In this document: positions 26,977 to 35,398 of the stretch, piece after piece
Layout of the letters: every line of letters starts with the position of its first letter
How positions within the stretch are numbered: the stretch's first letter is position 1
Source: Clostridiales bacterium UBA5446
GTDB lineage: Bacteria > Bacillota > Clostridia > Oscillospirales > Oscillospiraceae
Length of the DNA stretch: 64,000 nt
Assembly (NCBI GenBank): GCA_002427465.1
Contig: DIRC01000018.1
Span: 3,580-67,579 of the forward strand
Direction: 5' to 3'
The notes under the pieces: model-generated
What the model saw: the letters and a program-made list of their open reading frames with translations, nothing else
Told to the model about the DNA's origin: nothing
Databases searched by the model: none
Translations under genes and position numbers: made by a program

Positions 26977-27490
26977 AAAACCATCGAACTGTCTGTGCCG
27001 CCAGAATAAAGCCGGCGATGTCCGCGCAGATGGCCGCCGGGAGGGCCCAGCGGGTCTTCTTGATGCCTACTGCCCCGAAATAGACGGTGAGCACATAAAG
27101 CGTAGTCTCTGTGGAACCCAGCATGACGGCCGCAGTGCGGCCCACGACGGAGTCTGGCCCATGGGCCGATATCAGCTCGGTGGCGGCGGCAAGGGCGCCG
27201 CTGCCGCTAAGTGGCCGGAGCAGCATCAGTATGGTGGTTTCCGCGGGGATGCCAAGCCGGGAAAGCAGGGGGGCGGCCAGATCCGTCAGGGCGTCTATGG
27301 CCCCGGAGGCCCGCAGCATATAGACGGCAGTCAGCAGCGCAACAAGGGGAGGGAAAATCCGGGCGACAGTGCGCAGCCCTTCGGCCGCTCCGTCGGCCAT
27401 GGCGGAAAAGACGTCCGAGCCGCGCAGCAGTCCGGCGATGGCAATGGAGGCGATGATGATCGCCGCAGCCATGCTGCTCAGCGTTTCCAT
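26969..27490 (-). CDS. spmB: Spore maturation protein B
   Basis: A 173-residue membrane protein with a nucleoside-recognition (Gate) fold. In Bacillus and Clostridium, SpmA and SpmB are needed for spore core dehydration and heat resistance. Visible signatures are RIFPPLVALLTAVYMLRASG, LLRPLSGSGALA and LGSTETTLYVLTVYFG. About five hydrophobic segments. The start overlaps the end of spmA by 13 bp, so the two are co-translated. Confidence 0.95.
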   Translation of the reverse strand: METLSSMAAAIIIASIAIAGLLRGSDVFSAMADGAAEGLRTVARIFPPLVALLTAVYMLRASGAIDALTDLAAPLLSRLGIPAETTILMLLRPLSGSGALAAATELISAHGPDSVVGRTAAVMLGSTETTLYVLTVYFGAVGIKKTRWALPAAICADIAGFILAAQTVRWFWG

Positions 27491-28065
27491 CGGCGAAAGA
27501 GTGCGGCAAGCAGCTTTGCCACCAGAATGCCGGCTGTAACGGAGCCGGCGGAGGCTATCCAGACCGCGGGCAGGATGTCAAAGGGGGCCTCCGCGCCGTT
27601 GGAGGCGCGCACGGCGGCAATGGTGGTGGGCAGCAGTTGAATGGACGCCGTATTGATTACCACGAGCAGGCAGAGCTCATCCGAAGCTGTGCCTTTTGGG
27701 GATAATCTGGCCATGCCGGAGGCGGCCTTGATGCCCATTGGCGTGGCGGCGTTGCCAAGTCCAAGCAGGTTTGCGGCAACGTTCGCGGACAGGGCGCCCA
27801 TGGTTTCGGAATCATGGGAGGCCCGCGGGAAAAGCTTTCCAAGGACCGGCCGGAGAAGACGGGAGAGACCCTGGGTCATCCCGCTTCTTTTCAGCACCTC
27901 CATGACCCCGGACCACAGACAAATTAGGGCGCCCACCTCGATGCAAAATTCTGCGGCATGGCCCGCGCCCTCCAAGGCGGCGGCCCCAACAGCCGCGCCG
28001 TTTCCGGAGGCAGCTCCGAAAAGTACGGCTGCCGTAAGCATCAGTACCCAGACTACGGACATCAT
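27478..28065 (-). CDS. spmA: Spore maturation protein A
   Basis: A 195-residue partner of SpmB with the same Gate fold. ASHDSETMGALSANVAANLLGLGNAATPMGIKA is reflected in its two short conserved blocks ANLLGLGNAATP and CLLVVINTASIQLLP. The frame is open to 28098, but the ATG at 28065 follows TGGAGGGTGA and begins directly with the first membrane segment. Sporulation control by sigma-E is known in Bacillus; no clear box was found here. Confidence 0.95.
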   Translation of the reverse strand: MMSVVWVLMLTAAVLFGAASGNGAAVGAAALEGAGHAAEFCIEVGALICLWSGVMEVLKRSGMTQGLSRLLRPVLGKLFPRASHDSETMGALSANVAANLLGLGNAATPMGIKAASGMARLSPKGTASDELCLLVVINTASIQLLPTTIAAVRASNGAEAPFDILPAVWIASAGSVTAGILVAKLLAALFRRWKR

Positions 28066-28131
28066 CAGTTTCACCCTCCAACCATCATGTAAAAACAATA
28101 TATTTTTTTAGGCCAAGATATGACTGATACA

Positions 28132-28160
28132 TTGACTTGACCAAAAAATTCATATATAAT
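28132..28160 (+). promoter_or_regulatory. Sigma-A promoter of the abrB-like gene
   Basis: TTGACT at 28132-28137, a 17-bp spacer and TATAAT at 28155-28160. One mismatch to consensus. About 32 bp before the start codon. Confidence 0.75.
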
Positions 28161-28192
28161 TTTATAGGCCATGTACGAAAAGGGGGAAATAT

Positions 28193-28438
28193 ATGAAGTC
28201 GATCGGAATAGTTAGAAAAGTCGATGAGCTTGGGCGGATTGTGTTGCCGATAGAGCTCCGCCGGACATTGGATATTGCGGAAAAGGATCCTCTTGAGATA
28301 TATATGGAGGGGGATTCGATTGTCTTGCGCAAATATCAACCCGCATGTGTGTTCTGCGACAGTGCGAGGGACATCATCAGTTTCCACGGCAGAAATGTCT
28401 GCTCGGAGTGTATCCATCAGCTCGGTGAAAAAAATTAG
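28193..28438 (+). CDS. abrB: AbrB-family transition-state regulator with zinc-knuckle C-terminus
   Basis: An 81-residue DNA-binding protein. Residues 1-50 match the AbrB swapped-hairpin domain (GIVRKVDELGRIVLPIELRRTL). The Bacillus multimerisation domain is replaced by a small zinc knuckle with C52, C55, C70 and C73, the form common in clostridia. Such proteins repress late-growth and sporulation genes. The trmN6-like and rsmI genes lie close by in opposite orientation, as yabB, yabC and abrB do in Bacillus, which supports orthology. GGGGGAAAT precedes the ATG. Confidence 0.88.
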   Translation: MKSIGIVRKVDELGRIVLPIELRRTLDIAEKDPLEIYMEGDSIVLRKYQPACVFCDSARDIISFHGRNVCSECIHQLGEKN

Positions 28439-28446
28439 GCGGAATG

Positions 28447-28469
28447 CTCGGGGGCCTGGTGTCCCCGAG
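28447..28469 (+). terminator. Weak hairpin after abrB
   Basis: CTCGGGG and CCCCGAG form a 7-bp stem with a 9-nt loop, 9 bp after the abrB stop. Only TT follows the stem, so termination is uncertain. Confidence 0.4.
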
Positions 28470-28542
28470 TTATAATATTTATGGCATTTATTGGCCCCGT
28501 ATGTCCTTGTGCGGCAATATTACGGCAATGGGAGAACGACAA

Positions 28543-29019
28543 ATGAAAAAAACTGCCACAGCAGGCATTATGATCCTTTCCATAATTTTCGGCCTTTCCG
28601 CATGTGGAGCGGGCGGGGAAAAGACCGTGGAGGCGGATCTTTCCGATTTTTACAGCGGACTTGAGGCGGCATATGAACTGTCCGGCATGGTGGAAGCGGA
28701 TGAGGACACGGTAAAACGATATTATCCGGGGCTTGAGGAGATCGGCCTGAAGCAGAGCATAATCAGAATACCGATGATATCGTCGGTGGTCAGCGAGTTT
28801 GTGTTCCTTCAGTGCGAGACGGAGGGGGACGCCGCCGCCGCGGCGGAAATCCTACAGGCCCGAGTGGATGAGCAGGCTTCGGGCGGCGCGTGGTACCCGG
28901 CGACTGTTAAGGCCTGGGGCCGGGCGGCAGTTCTTAAAAATGGCTCCTATGTTGCGATGATCGCATTCGGTGACAACACCGAGAGCGTTGCCGCCGAATG
29001 GGAAGCGCTCTTTGCGTAA
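28543..29019 (+). CDS. DUF4358 lipoprotein
   Basis: A 158-residue secreted lipoprotein: a hydrophobic leader from the start Met with the lipobox LSAC at about residue 22, then a domain of the DUF4358 type, recognised by the KRYYPGLEEI region and the closing pattern VAMIAFGDNTESV. Function unknown; such proteins are common in Clostridia. The frame is open from 28444, but the ATG at 28543, with GGGAGAA upstream, places the signal at the N-terminus. No partner gene is evident. Confidence 0.8.
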   Translation: MKKTATAGIMILSIIFGLSACGAGGEKTVEADLSDFYSGLEAAYELSGMVEADEDTVKRYYPGLEEIGLKQSIIRIPMISSVVSEFVFLQCETEGDAAAAAEILQARVDEQASGGAWYPATVKAWGRAAVLKNGSYVAMIAFGDNTESVAAEWEALFA

Positions 29020-29029
29020 AATCCGATAA

Positions 29030-29070
29030 AAAAAGCACGAAAGACGGAGCCTCCGCCTTTCGTGCTTTTT
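29030..29070 (+). terminator. Bidirectional terminator between DUF4358 and rsmI
   Basis: AAAGCACGAAAG and CTTTCGTGCTTT pair with an inner GGAG/CTCC step. T-runs follow on both strands, serving the two convergent genes. Confidence 0.9.
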
Positions 29071-29902
29071 ATTCCATATGCTCCAGAGCCAGCCGGTAGA
29101 GCCGGTTTTTTGATATCCCGGTATCCGCCGACGCGAGCTGGGCGGCTTCCCCCAGGGAAAGGCCCTCGCCGCGGTATTTCATGACCAGCGCCAGCCCTTC
29201 TTCCTGGGAGACCGTCTCGGCGGGGACTTCACCGGCCCCGGCGACAACGAGGACGAATTCGCCCCGCGGCCGGTTCTCGGTGAAATAAGCGACGGCCCCG
29301 GAAAGGGTCGTTCGGAGGGTCTGCTCATGGCACTTGGTCATCTCCCGGGAAATAGAGACCGCCCGGTCGCCAAGCACGTCTAGAAGGTCGGTCAAAGTCT
29401 TCAGAAGCTTATGGGGCGCTTCATAGAAAATCATGGTGCGCTGCTCATTCCGCAGGCTTTCCAGATGGGCGACGCGGCTTTTCCGGGAGATGGAGAGAAA
29501 GCCCTCAAAGGTGAAGCGCCCGGCGGGCAGCGCGGAGACGGCCAGGGCCGAAACCGCGGCGCAGGGGCCGGGCACCACGTTCACCTCCACGCCGTTTTTT
29601 ACGCAGAGGGACACAATATCCGTGCCGGGATCGCTGATGGCCGGCATACCTGCATCCGTGATCAGGGCGCAGGTCTCTCCGTTCAGAATCCGTGACAGGA
29701 TCTTCTCGCCGCTGGTATATTTGTTATGCTCATAGTAGCTGACCAGCGGCTTTTTTATCTCAAAATGATTCAGAAGCTTCAGAGAAACGCGGGTGTCCTC
29801 GGCGGCTATAAAGTCGGCGGCGGACAACACCTCCCTGGCGCGGGGGGATATATCACCCAGGTTGCCTATGGGCGTCCCCACGAGAAAAAGCATTCCGGGC
29901 AT
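29069..29902 (-). CDS. rsmI: 16S rRNA (cytidine-1402 2'-O)-methyltransferase
   Basis: A 277-residue SAM-dependent tetrapyrrole-methylase-fold enzyme that methylates the ribose of C1402 in the ribosomal P site. LVGTPIGNLGDIS, AEDTRVSLKLL, DAGMPAISDPG and VVPGPCAAVSAL are diagnostic. The ATG at 29902 follows AAAGGGGATG and begins MPGMLFLVG; a longer start at 29947 is possible but non-canonical. It overlaps the end of the upstream methyltransferase gene by 50 bp, implying coupling. Confidence 0.95.
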   Translation of the reverse strand: MPGMLFLVGTPIGNLGDISPRAREVLSAADFIAAEDTRVSLKLLNHFEIKKPLVSYYEHNKYTSGEKILSRILNGETCALITDAGMPAISDPGTDIVSLCVKNGVEVNVVPGPCAAVSALAVSALPAGRFTFEGFLSISRKSRVAHLESLRNEQRTMIFYEAPHKLLKTLTDLLDVLGDRAVSISREMTKCHEQTLRTTLSGAVAYFTENRPRGEFVLVVAGAGEVPAETVSQEEGLALVMKYRGEGLSLGEAAQLASADTGISKNRLYRLALEHME

Positions 29903-30632
29903 CTTGGCATCCCCTTTCATCCAAATGGTAAATTCTCTTGATTTCATCGGAATCCGTGCCGTCGCGCTGATATAATATCAAGGACGGCGCAATTGCAAGT
30001 CCGGGCTTTCCGTTTCTACGCCCTTCGATCAAAACCAGGCTGGGCGCGGAATCGGGCCGGCGGCAGGCCAGGCGCAGCCGCTTGGGCGCAAATCCGGCTT
30101 CGGACATTGCGCACATCACTTCGGCGAGCCTCTCGGGCCTGTGGACAAGTGCAAAAGCGCCGCCGTTCCGACAGAGGAATGCGGCGGCCCGGCAGACGTC
30201 CGCAAGGGTGCAGACGGTCTCGCTCCTGGCGGCGGCGAGGGCGGGGTCCGCGGGCATGTCCCCGCTGCCGGCGGGGAAATATGGCGGGTTGCACACCACC
30301 AGATCGAAGGCTCCTGCGCCAAAGAGCTTTCTGTGGTCGCGCAGATCCCCGGTGAGAATTTTCGAAGCGTCCCAGCCGTTGGCGGCCAGGTTCTTCCGGC
30401 AAAGGGCCGCCGCTTCCGGCTGGATTTCTATTCCGGCCAGAGAAATTCCCGGCGATCGGGCAAGAATCAGCACGGACAGCACTCCGGCGCCGCAGCCCAG
30501 ATCGCAGGCGCGCCTGACGCCGGAAAGGCCGGCGAAATCGGCCAGCAGCACCGAGTCGGAGCTCATAGGAAACGCGCCGCCTTCCTGGGAAAAGCGGGGC
30601 CCTCCTGCCCAGAGCTCGGAAAATTCAATCAT
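29853..30632 (-). CDS. TrmN6-like tRNA adenine N6-methyltransferase (YabB family)
   Basis: A 259-residue class I SAM methyltransferase, probably acting on tRNA A37 like TrmN6; that substrate is inferred from family. The SAM loop is ACDLGCGAGVLSV and the catalytic NPPYF motif is present in VVCNPPYFPAG. YabB proteins usually end near the ILYxxDGT region; here about 20 more residues follow, encoded in the stretch that overlaps rsmI. AAGGGG lies upstream of the ATG. Confidence 0.85.
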   Translation of the reverse strand: MIEFSELWAGGPRFSQEGGAFPMSSDSVLLADFAGLSGVRRACDLGCGAGVLSVLILARSPGISLAGIEIQPEAAALCRKNLAANGWDASKILTGDLRDHRKLFGAGAFDLVVCNPPYFPAGSGDMPADPALAAARSETVCTLADVCRAAAFLCRNGGAFALVHRPERLAEVMCAMSEAGFAPKRLRLACRRPDSAPSLVLIEGRRNGKPGLAIAPSLILYQRDGTDSDEIKRIYHLDERGCQDARNAFSRGDAHRQPG

Positions 30633-30654
30633 TATAGTTTACCCCTTATTTAAT

Positions 30655-30682
30655 AAAGAGGGGCGATAATCGTCCCTCTTTT
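30655..30682 (-). terminator. Hairpin between ferredoxin and trmN6-like genes
   Basis: AAAGAGGG on one side and CCCTCTTT on the other, with ATCG/CGAT pairing inside. On the minus strand it is followed by TTTATT. Likely ends the ferredoxin transcript. Confidence 0.6.
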
Positions 30683-30696
30683 AAGTACGCCGGGCT

Positions 30697-30867
30697 TCAG
30701 TTTTCGATAATGGCTTCGACGGGACAGTTTTCCTTGCAGGTTCCGCACTGGACGCACTTGTCCTGATCGATCACATACTTGTCGTCGCCCATGTCTATGG
30801 CCTCAACGGGGCAGTTGGCAGCACAGGTGCCGCAGGATATGCAATCGTCTGTTATTAAAAACGCCAT
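30697..30867 (-). CDS. 2[4Fe-4S] ferredoxin
   Basis: A 56-residue clostridial-type ferredoxin with two CxxCxxCxxxCP clusters (CISCGTCAANCP and CVQCGTCKENCP). It carries low-potential electrons, for instance from pyruvate:ferredoxin oxidoreductase at 37770. GGAGGT lies 6-11 bases upstream of the ATG. Own promoter and terminator; single gene. Confidence 0.96.
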   Translation of the reverse strand: MAFLITDDCISCGTCAANCPVEAIDMGDDKYVIDQDKCVQCGTCKENCPVEAIIEN

Positions 30868-30925
30868 GATGTTACCTCCGGTTAAAATTTTGGCAGACCT
30901 TGTCGGTCGGCTTCTTTACTCATGT

Positions 30926-30953
30926 ATTGTAACATATTCGCCTAAGAAATCAA
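30926..30953 (-). promoter_or_regulatory. Sigma-A promoter of the ferredoxin gene
   Basis: On the minus strand TTGATT (30948-30953), a 16-bp spacer and TACAAT (30926-30931), about 55 bp before the start codon. Confidence 0.6.
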
Positions 30954-31048
30954 TTGTTTTTTTAAATTGGCTCAAGCGTGGAAATAATACCATTATTCGC
31001 CTGGTTTATTACCGAAACAAGGTTAGGATAACTGCAGGAGGATAAGGA

Positions 31049-33547
31049 ATGAGAAGTAATATTAAATTTACGGAGAAAGCGTCCTCCGCGATCGGAAGGG
31101 CCCATGAGGCTGCGGTCTCACTCGGACACAGCTATGTAGGTACCGAACATCTTCTGATCGGGATCGCGACCGAGAATGGCGGTATGGGAGCGCGGGTTCT
31201 TCAGAACAATGGGATAAGCTCCGGGGTTTTGACCGAGCTGGCCGTGAGGATGATTGGCAAGGGAAGCCCCGGAGAGCCGGTTCAGGGTCTGACGGCAAAC
31301 GCAAGGCAGGCCGTGGAGCGGGCGTCGGACGACGCCGTGAGGCTCGGGCGCGGCTTTGTGGGGACCGAGCACCTTCTGGTGGGGATACTGCGGGCCCAGG
31401 ATTGCGGGGGAGTGCGCGTCCTGATCGCCTCCGGAGCCGACATCAACAAGATATACACGGATATTGTGTCCCTGTTTGGGGGGCAGGACATGGAGCCCCG
31501 GCCACAGCAGCAGCAGCAAACCCCGTTTCGGATGCCGTCACGGCGTACGGAGACAAAAACCCTGGATCTTTACAGCCGGGATCTGACGGAAATGGCCGCG
31601 GCAGGCAAGACGGACCCGGTTATCGGACGGGAGGGGGAAATTGCCCGGGTCATACAGATTCTCTCCCGACGTACAAAAAACAACCCGGTTCTGATCGGTG
31701 AGCCGGGGGTGGGCAAGACCGCCGTGGCCGAGGGGCTGGCCCAGCGCGTTGCCAAGGGGCAGGTTCCGGATACGCTTCGCGGTCACCGCATCGTGACGCT
31801 GGATATCGCCTCCATGCTGGCAGGCACGAAATACAGGGGCGACTTTGAGGAAAGAATCAAAAGTGTCCTCAAAGAGGTTCAGCGCGCCGGAGACATTATT
31901 ATCTTCATTGATGAGCTCCACACCATCGTGGGCGCCGGCTCCGCGGAGGGGGCCATTGACGCCTCCAATATTATTAAGCCCGCCCTGGGCAGGGGGGAAA
32001 TCCAGCTCATAGGGGCCACGACGCTGGATGAATACCGCCGGCATATCGAAAAGGACGCCGCGCTTGAGCGCCGTTTCCAGCCGGTAAATGTGCGGGAGCC
32101 CAGCGAAGAAGACAGCATAGAAATGCTCATGGGGCTTCGAAAATCCCTGGAGAGCCACCACAAGCTTAGAATCACGGACGATGCAATCTATGCGGCGGTA
32201 AAGCTGTCGGTCAGATATATCGGAGACAGGTTCCTGCCCGATAAGGCCATAGACCTGCTGGATGAGGCGGCCTCCCACGTCCGGATGACGAGTTATACCT
32301 TTCCGGAGGAGATAAAGCGTCTTAATGCCGAGTGCGAGACGCTGGCCGCCCGGAGGGAAGCTGCCATCGCAGACCAGGAATATGAGCAGGCCGCGCGGAT
32401 GCGGGATGATGAAAGGGAAAAACGCGCCGCGCTGGAAAAGATGAACCTGTCCGCCTCCGGGAAAGACAGGCATGTCGACGAGACGGACGTAGCCCAGGTG
32501 GTTTCGGAATGGACGGGCATCCCTGCGGCCACCGTGACCGAGGACGAGAGTCGGAAGCTCCTGCGCCTTGAGGAAACGCTACACCGGCGTGTCATCGGCC
32601 AGGACGAGGCCGTGGATGCGGTGGCAAAGGCCATCAGAAGGGGACGTGTAGGGCTGGGTGACCCGAAAAGGCCAATAGGAAGTTTCCTGTTCCTTGGGCC
32701 GACAGGCGTCGGAAAAACCGAGCTGTGCCGGGCTCTGGCCGAAGCGGTATACGGCGACGAAAGCGCGATGATACGCTTTGACATGTCGGAGTATATGGAA
32801 AAGCACGCGGTGTCCAAGCTCATCGGCTCACCGCCGGGCTATATTGGATACGACGAGGGCGGGCAGCTCACCGAAAGGGTGCGGCGCAAGCCGTGGTCCG
32901 TGGTGCTGTTCGACGAGATTGAAAAATCCCATGAGGACGTCTGGGGCCTTTTGCTCCAGATCATGGAGGACGGCAGGCTTACCGACTCAACGGGCCGGCT
33001 CTCGGATTTTAGAAACACCATTGTCGTGATGACCTCGAACGTGGGCGCAAAGGCGATCAGCGACGGGAAGCCCGCACTGGGATTCGGCGGCTCCGACTCG
33101 GACACGGAAGCCACGGCCTATTCCGCGGTAATGAAAGAGCTGAAGCAAACGTTCCGCCCGGAGTTTTTGAACCGCGTGGAAGACATGATCGTGTTCCGGC
33201 GGCTCACGCGGGAGGAAGTGAAAAAAATCGCCTCGGGCATGACCGAGGCGGTCGCGCAGCGTATGCGCGGCATGGGGCTGGAGATTACCGTAACGGAAGA
33301 CGCGCTGACGCTGCTGACTGAGGAAGGCTTCGAGCCGGCCTATGGGGCGCGTCCCCTCAGGCGCGCCGTCCGGAGCAATATTGAGGATAAGGCCGCTGAA
33401 ATGCTGCTTTCCGGCGCCATCTGTCCGGGCGACGCCATCGAGATCACCGCCAAAGAAGGCAAGATTGTATTCATCAACCGGACAACTGGGCGCCGGGATA
33501 ATAGTGCGTCAATATCTCCTGATATGCAGAGCCGTCCTGAGCCATGA
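31049..33547 (+). CDS. clpC: ClpC-type AAA+ unfoldase
   Basis: An 832-residue Hsp100 unfoldase that feeds ClpP. Order: double Clp-N repeat (1-145, [16 protein letters not shown] and [15 protein letters not shown]), AAA domain 1 with GEPGVGKTA near 217, a UVR-containing middle part (about 420-455), AAA domain 2 with GPTGVGKTE near 551, and the C-terminal D2-small domain. A ClpP-binding loop of the VGF type falls in ALGFGG. CtsR, McsA and McsB genes, usual neighbours in Bacillus, are absent. The last 25 residues run antisense through the end of spoIID and look non-conserved. Confidence 0.95.
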   Translation: MRSNIKFTEKASSAIGRAHEAAVSLGHSYVGTEHLLIGIATENGGMGARVLQNNGISSGVLTELAVRMIGKGSPGEPVQGLTANARQAVERASDDAVRLGRGFVGTEHLLVGILRAQDCGGVRVLIASGADINKIYTDIVSLFGGQDMEPRPQQQQQTPFRMPSRRTETKTLDLYSRDLTEMAAAGKTDPVIGREGEIARVIQILSRRTKNNPVLIGEPGVGKTAVAEGLAQRVAKGQVPDTLRGHRIVTLDIASMLAGTKYRGDFEERIKSVLKEVQRAGDIIIFIDELHTIVGAGSAEGAIDASNIIKPALGRGEIQLIGATTLDEYRRHIEKDAALERRFQPVNVREPSEEDSIEMLMGLRKSLESHHKLRITDDAIYAAVKLSVRYIGDRFLPDKAIDLLDEAASHVRMTSYTFPEEIKRLNAECETLAARREAAIADQEYEQAARMRDDEREKRAALEKMNLSASGKDRHVDETDVAQVVSEWTGIPAATVTEDESRKLLRLEETLHRRVIGQDEAVDAVAKAIRRGRVGLGDPKRPIGSFLFLGPTGVGKTELCRALAEAVYGDESAMIRFDMSEYMEKHAVSKLIGSPPGYIGYDEGGQLTERVRRKPWSVVLFDEIEKSHEDVWGLLLQIMEDGRLTDSTGRLSDFRNTIVVMTSNVGAKAISDGKPALGFGGSDSDTEATAYSAVMKELKQTFRPEFLNRVEDMIVFRRLTREEVKKIASGMTEAVAQRMRGMGLEITVTEDALTLLTEEGFEPAYGARPLRRAVRSNIEDKAAEMLLSGAICPGDAIEITAKEGKIVFINRTTGRRDNSASISPDMQSRPEP

Positions 33548-34439
33548 CGTTTGCGCCGTATTGGCTCATGCCAACCCCATGCCCGTAGCCTGTCGAGGTG
33601 AACTGGAACACGCCGTTAATATATTCCAGCGTAAAGGCCGTTGAGCGCAGGGAGAAAATTTCCCTGAGCCTGCTGCCGCTTACGTCTGTGCCGCCGATTG
33701 TGATTGATGCGACTCTGCCGCTGCTATCCAGAACGGATTCGCCGACCCATTTATCCGGCGTGCCGGAAAGGTCGGCGTTGATTTCTGCCGTCCTGAGGGT
33801 GGCGGCGAAATCCGAGACGGAGACTTCCACCTGTGTGACGTAATTCGGGACGTCGTCGGCCGTCTCGGGCGAGGAGACGCTGACCAGGTAAGGCAGAGCG
33901 CCCCACAGGGCGGAGGAATCTTCCGTAAAGCCGGCCGAGGAAGAATGGAAAACCGCCTGGATGGGTTCCCCGTTAAATACGAGGTACTCGCCGTCCGTGT
34001 CCTGTACGGCGGAGACGATCTTCGCCAGATATTCGTCGTAGTGGTCACCCCATTTTTCAAGAAGCTCGTCCTGCGCCTGATGGGCCTGGCAGCAGGCGTA
34101 ATTATCGCAGATGTCGGCTTCCGGGTGGGCGGCAACCCCCGTGCGGCAGCGGCTCATGATATATGTGCGCGCGGCGACAGCCTGAGCCTTCAGGGCTTCG
34201 GTGTGGAATAAGGCTGGGACTTCAGCGGCCACGACGCCGGGAAGCCATTCGGAGAGTGTCACGGTTCTGACCTGGCCGTCGTCAAGAACGGTAAAGATAA
34301 AATCATCATCCGACAGGGCCGCAGTCGGCTCGGGGGAGCCTTCCGCTTGCCGCGGTTCGGCCCTCGTCCCCGTCAGGATAAGAGGCAGGGTCAGGGCGAT
34401 CACAAGGGCGATAACAGCTAAAATGACATTCAGCTTCAC
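33474..34439 (-). CDS. spoIID: Stage II sporulation protein D, peptidoglycan lytic transglycosylase
   Basis: A 321-residue membrane-anchored enzyme that cuts glycan strands during engulfment with SpoIIP and SpoIIM. A single N-terminal membrane helix precedes the SpoIID/LytB domain; the catalytic Glu is expected in VVAAEVPALFHTEALKAQ. GYGHGVGMSQYGA near the C-terminus is diagnostic. Starts with GTG at 34439, seven bases after GGAGG. Its 3' end overlaps clpC by 74 bp. A sigma-E-like TATACCT with an upstream CTATATA near 34476-34510 is possible but weak. Confidence 0.94.
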   Translation of the reverse strand: MKLNVILAVIALVIALTLPLILTGTRAEPRQAEGSPEPTAALSDDDFIFTVLDDGQVRTVTLSEWLPGVVAAEVPALFHTEALKAQAVAARTYIMSRCRTGVAAHPEADICDNYACCQAHQAQDELLEKWGDHYDEYLAKIVSAVQDTDGEYLVFNGEPIQAVFHSSSAGFTEDSSALWGALPYLVSVSSPETADDVPNYVTQVEVSVSDFAATLRTAEINADLSGTPDKWVGESVLDSSGRVASITIGGTDVSGSRLREIFSLRSTAFTLEYINGVFQFTSTGYGHGVGMSQYGANVMAQDGSAYQEILTHYYPGAQLSG

Positions 34440-34459
34440 AGGGAGTCCTCCAATAATTG

Positions 34460-34488
34460 TTGACTAAAGATGCCGTCAGGTATAAAAT
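34460..34488 (+). promoter_or_regulatory. Candidate sigma-A promoter of the 34545 membrane gene
   Basis: TTGACT at 34460-34465, 17-bp spacer, TAAAAT at 34483-34488. Lies in the divergent space shared with spoIID. Confidence 0.5.
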
Positions 34489-34544
34489 GCTGGCATCTGT
34501 ATATAGAATTACCCACTAGATTGTATTTGGATGGTCATTTTAAT

Positions 34545-35342
34545 ATGCGTAAAAAATCTCTTGTTCTCTGTTGTGTTTCCTGTGTATTCGGCGCCTTCGG
34601 CGCATTTTTCCGCTGGCTTCAGGATATGACTGCCTTCGAGACGGACTCCGGCCTGTATATCTCCGGGAACCTCTGGGGCCGGGCCGTCGTTGCCGCATGC
34701 ATCGGCGTTGCCGCGGTTTTATTCTTTATGGTTCTGGCAATGAAAAGGAAAGAAAAGCTTGCTGCGCCGGCGGATTATGCCGCCGCACTCGGAGGGAAGA
34801 CGCTTCTGTACCGCCCTGCCTATATCCTTCTTGCGGCAGTAATGGCGATTGGTTCGCTGATGCTCCTGTTCTCGGCGTCCAGGGATACATATCCGGGCTT
34901 TCAGGTGATCTTGGCGCTTATGGGCGTTCTGTCAGCGGCGGGCTTTGCGCTGATGGCGTCCGCCACCTACGGGCGAAGGGAGCCGCCGCTGAACTGCCTG
35001 GGCGCGACGCTTATCATTGCGATGTATTGCTTCTGGCTGATCATGAGCTACAGGGAAAATGCCGTGAATCCCGCCGTTTGGGGCTATGCCATGGAGGTGC
35101 TGGCGCTTTCCTGCGCCCTGGTGGCCTTTTATTACATTGCCTCGATTCCTTTCGGCAGGCCGAAGCCCTTCCATGCTATTTTTTTTAGTCATCTGGCGGC
35201 GTTTCTTTGTATCGTGACCCTGCCCGACGACCGGTGGGCAGGTCAGCAGATCATGCTTATCGCGACCGCGGGTATGCTGCTGTTTTTTTCGTGGATGCTG
35301 ATCTCAAATATGGTTCCGGAAACTGAGGAACCGCCGGCCTGA
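34545..35342 (+). CDS. Hypothetical multi-pass membrane protein
   Basis: A 265-residue protein with about eight hydrophobic segments and short loops; no family recognised. The N-terminus is RKKSLVLCC followed directly by a membrane helix, and the C-terminus is acidic (PETEEPPA). The ATG at 34545 has only a weak ribosome binding site; an open frame from 34470 lacks a better one. It stands alone between spoIID and a bidirectional terminator. No charged motif inside the helices points to a transporter type. Confidence 0.7.
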   Translation: MRKKSLVLCCVSCVFGAFGAFFRWLQDMTAFETDSGLYISGNLWGRAVVAACIGVAAVLFFMVLAMKRKEKLAAPADYAAALGGKTLLYRPAYILLAAVMAIGSLMLLFSASRDTYPGFQVILALMGVLSAAGFALMASATYGRREPPLNCLGATLIIAMYCFWLIMSYRENAVNPAVWGYAMEVLALSCALVAFYYIASIPFGRPKPFHAIFFSHLAAFLCIVTLPDDRWAGQQIMLIATAGMLLFFSWMLISNMVPETEEPPA

Positions 35343-35356
35343 GCGCCGGATAAAAT

Positions 35357-35393
35357 AAAAAGCCCCCGAAGGCCGCGCCTTCGGGGGCTTTTT
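35357..35393. terminator. Bidirectional terminator between membrane gene and fakA
   Basis: AAAAAGCCCCCGAAGG and CCTTCGGGGGCTTTTT form a 16-bp stem with a 5-nt loop and T-runs on both sides. Confidence 0.95.
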
Positions 35394-35398
35394 CAGCT

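Noticed and set aside
28193..28438. Antitoxin of a toxin-antitoxin pair (AbrB/MazE fold)
   Set aside because: No toxin gene follows; the sequence is close to true AbrB and has a zinc knuckle, and gene order matches the abrB region of Bacillus.
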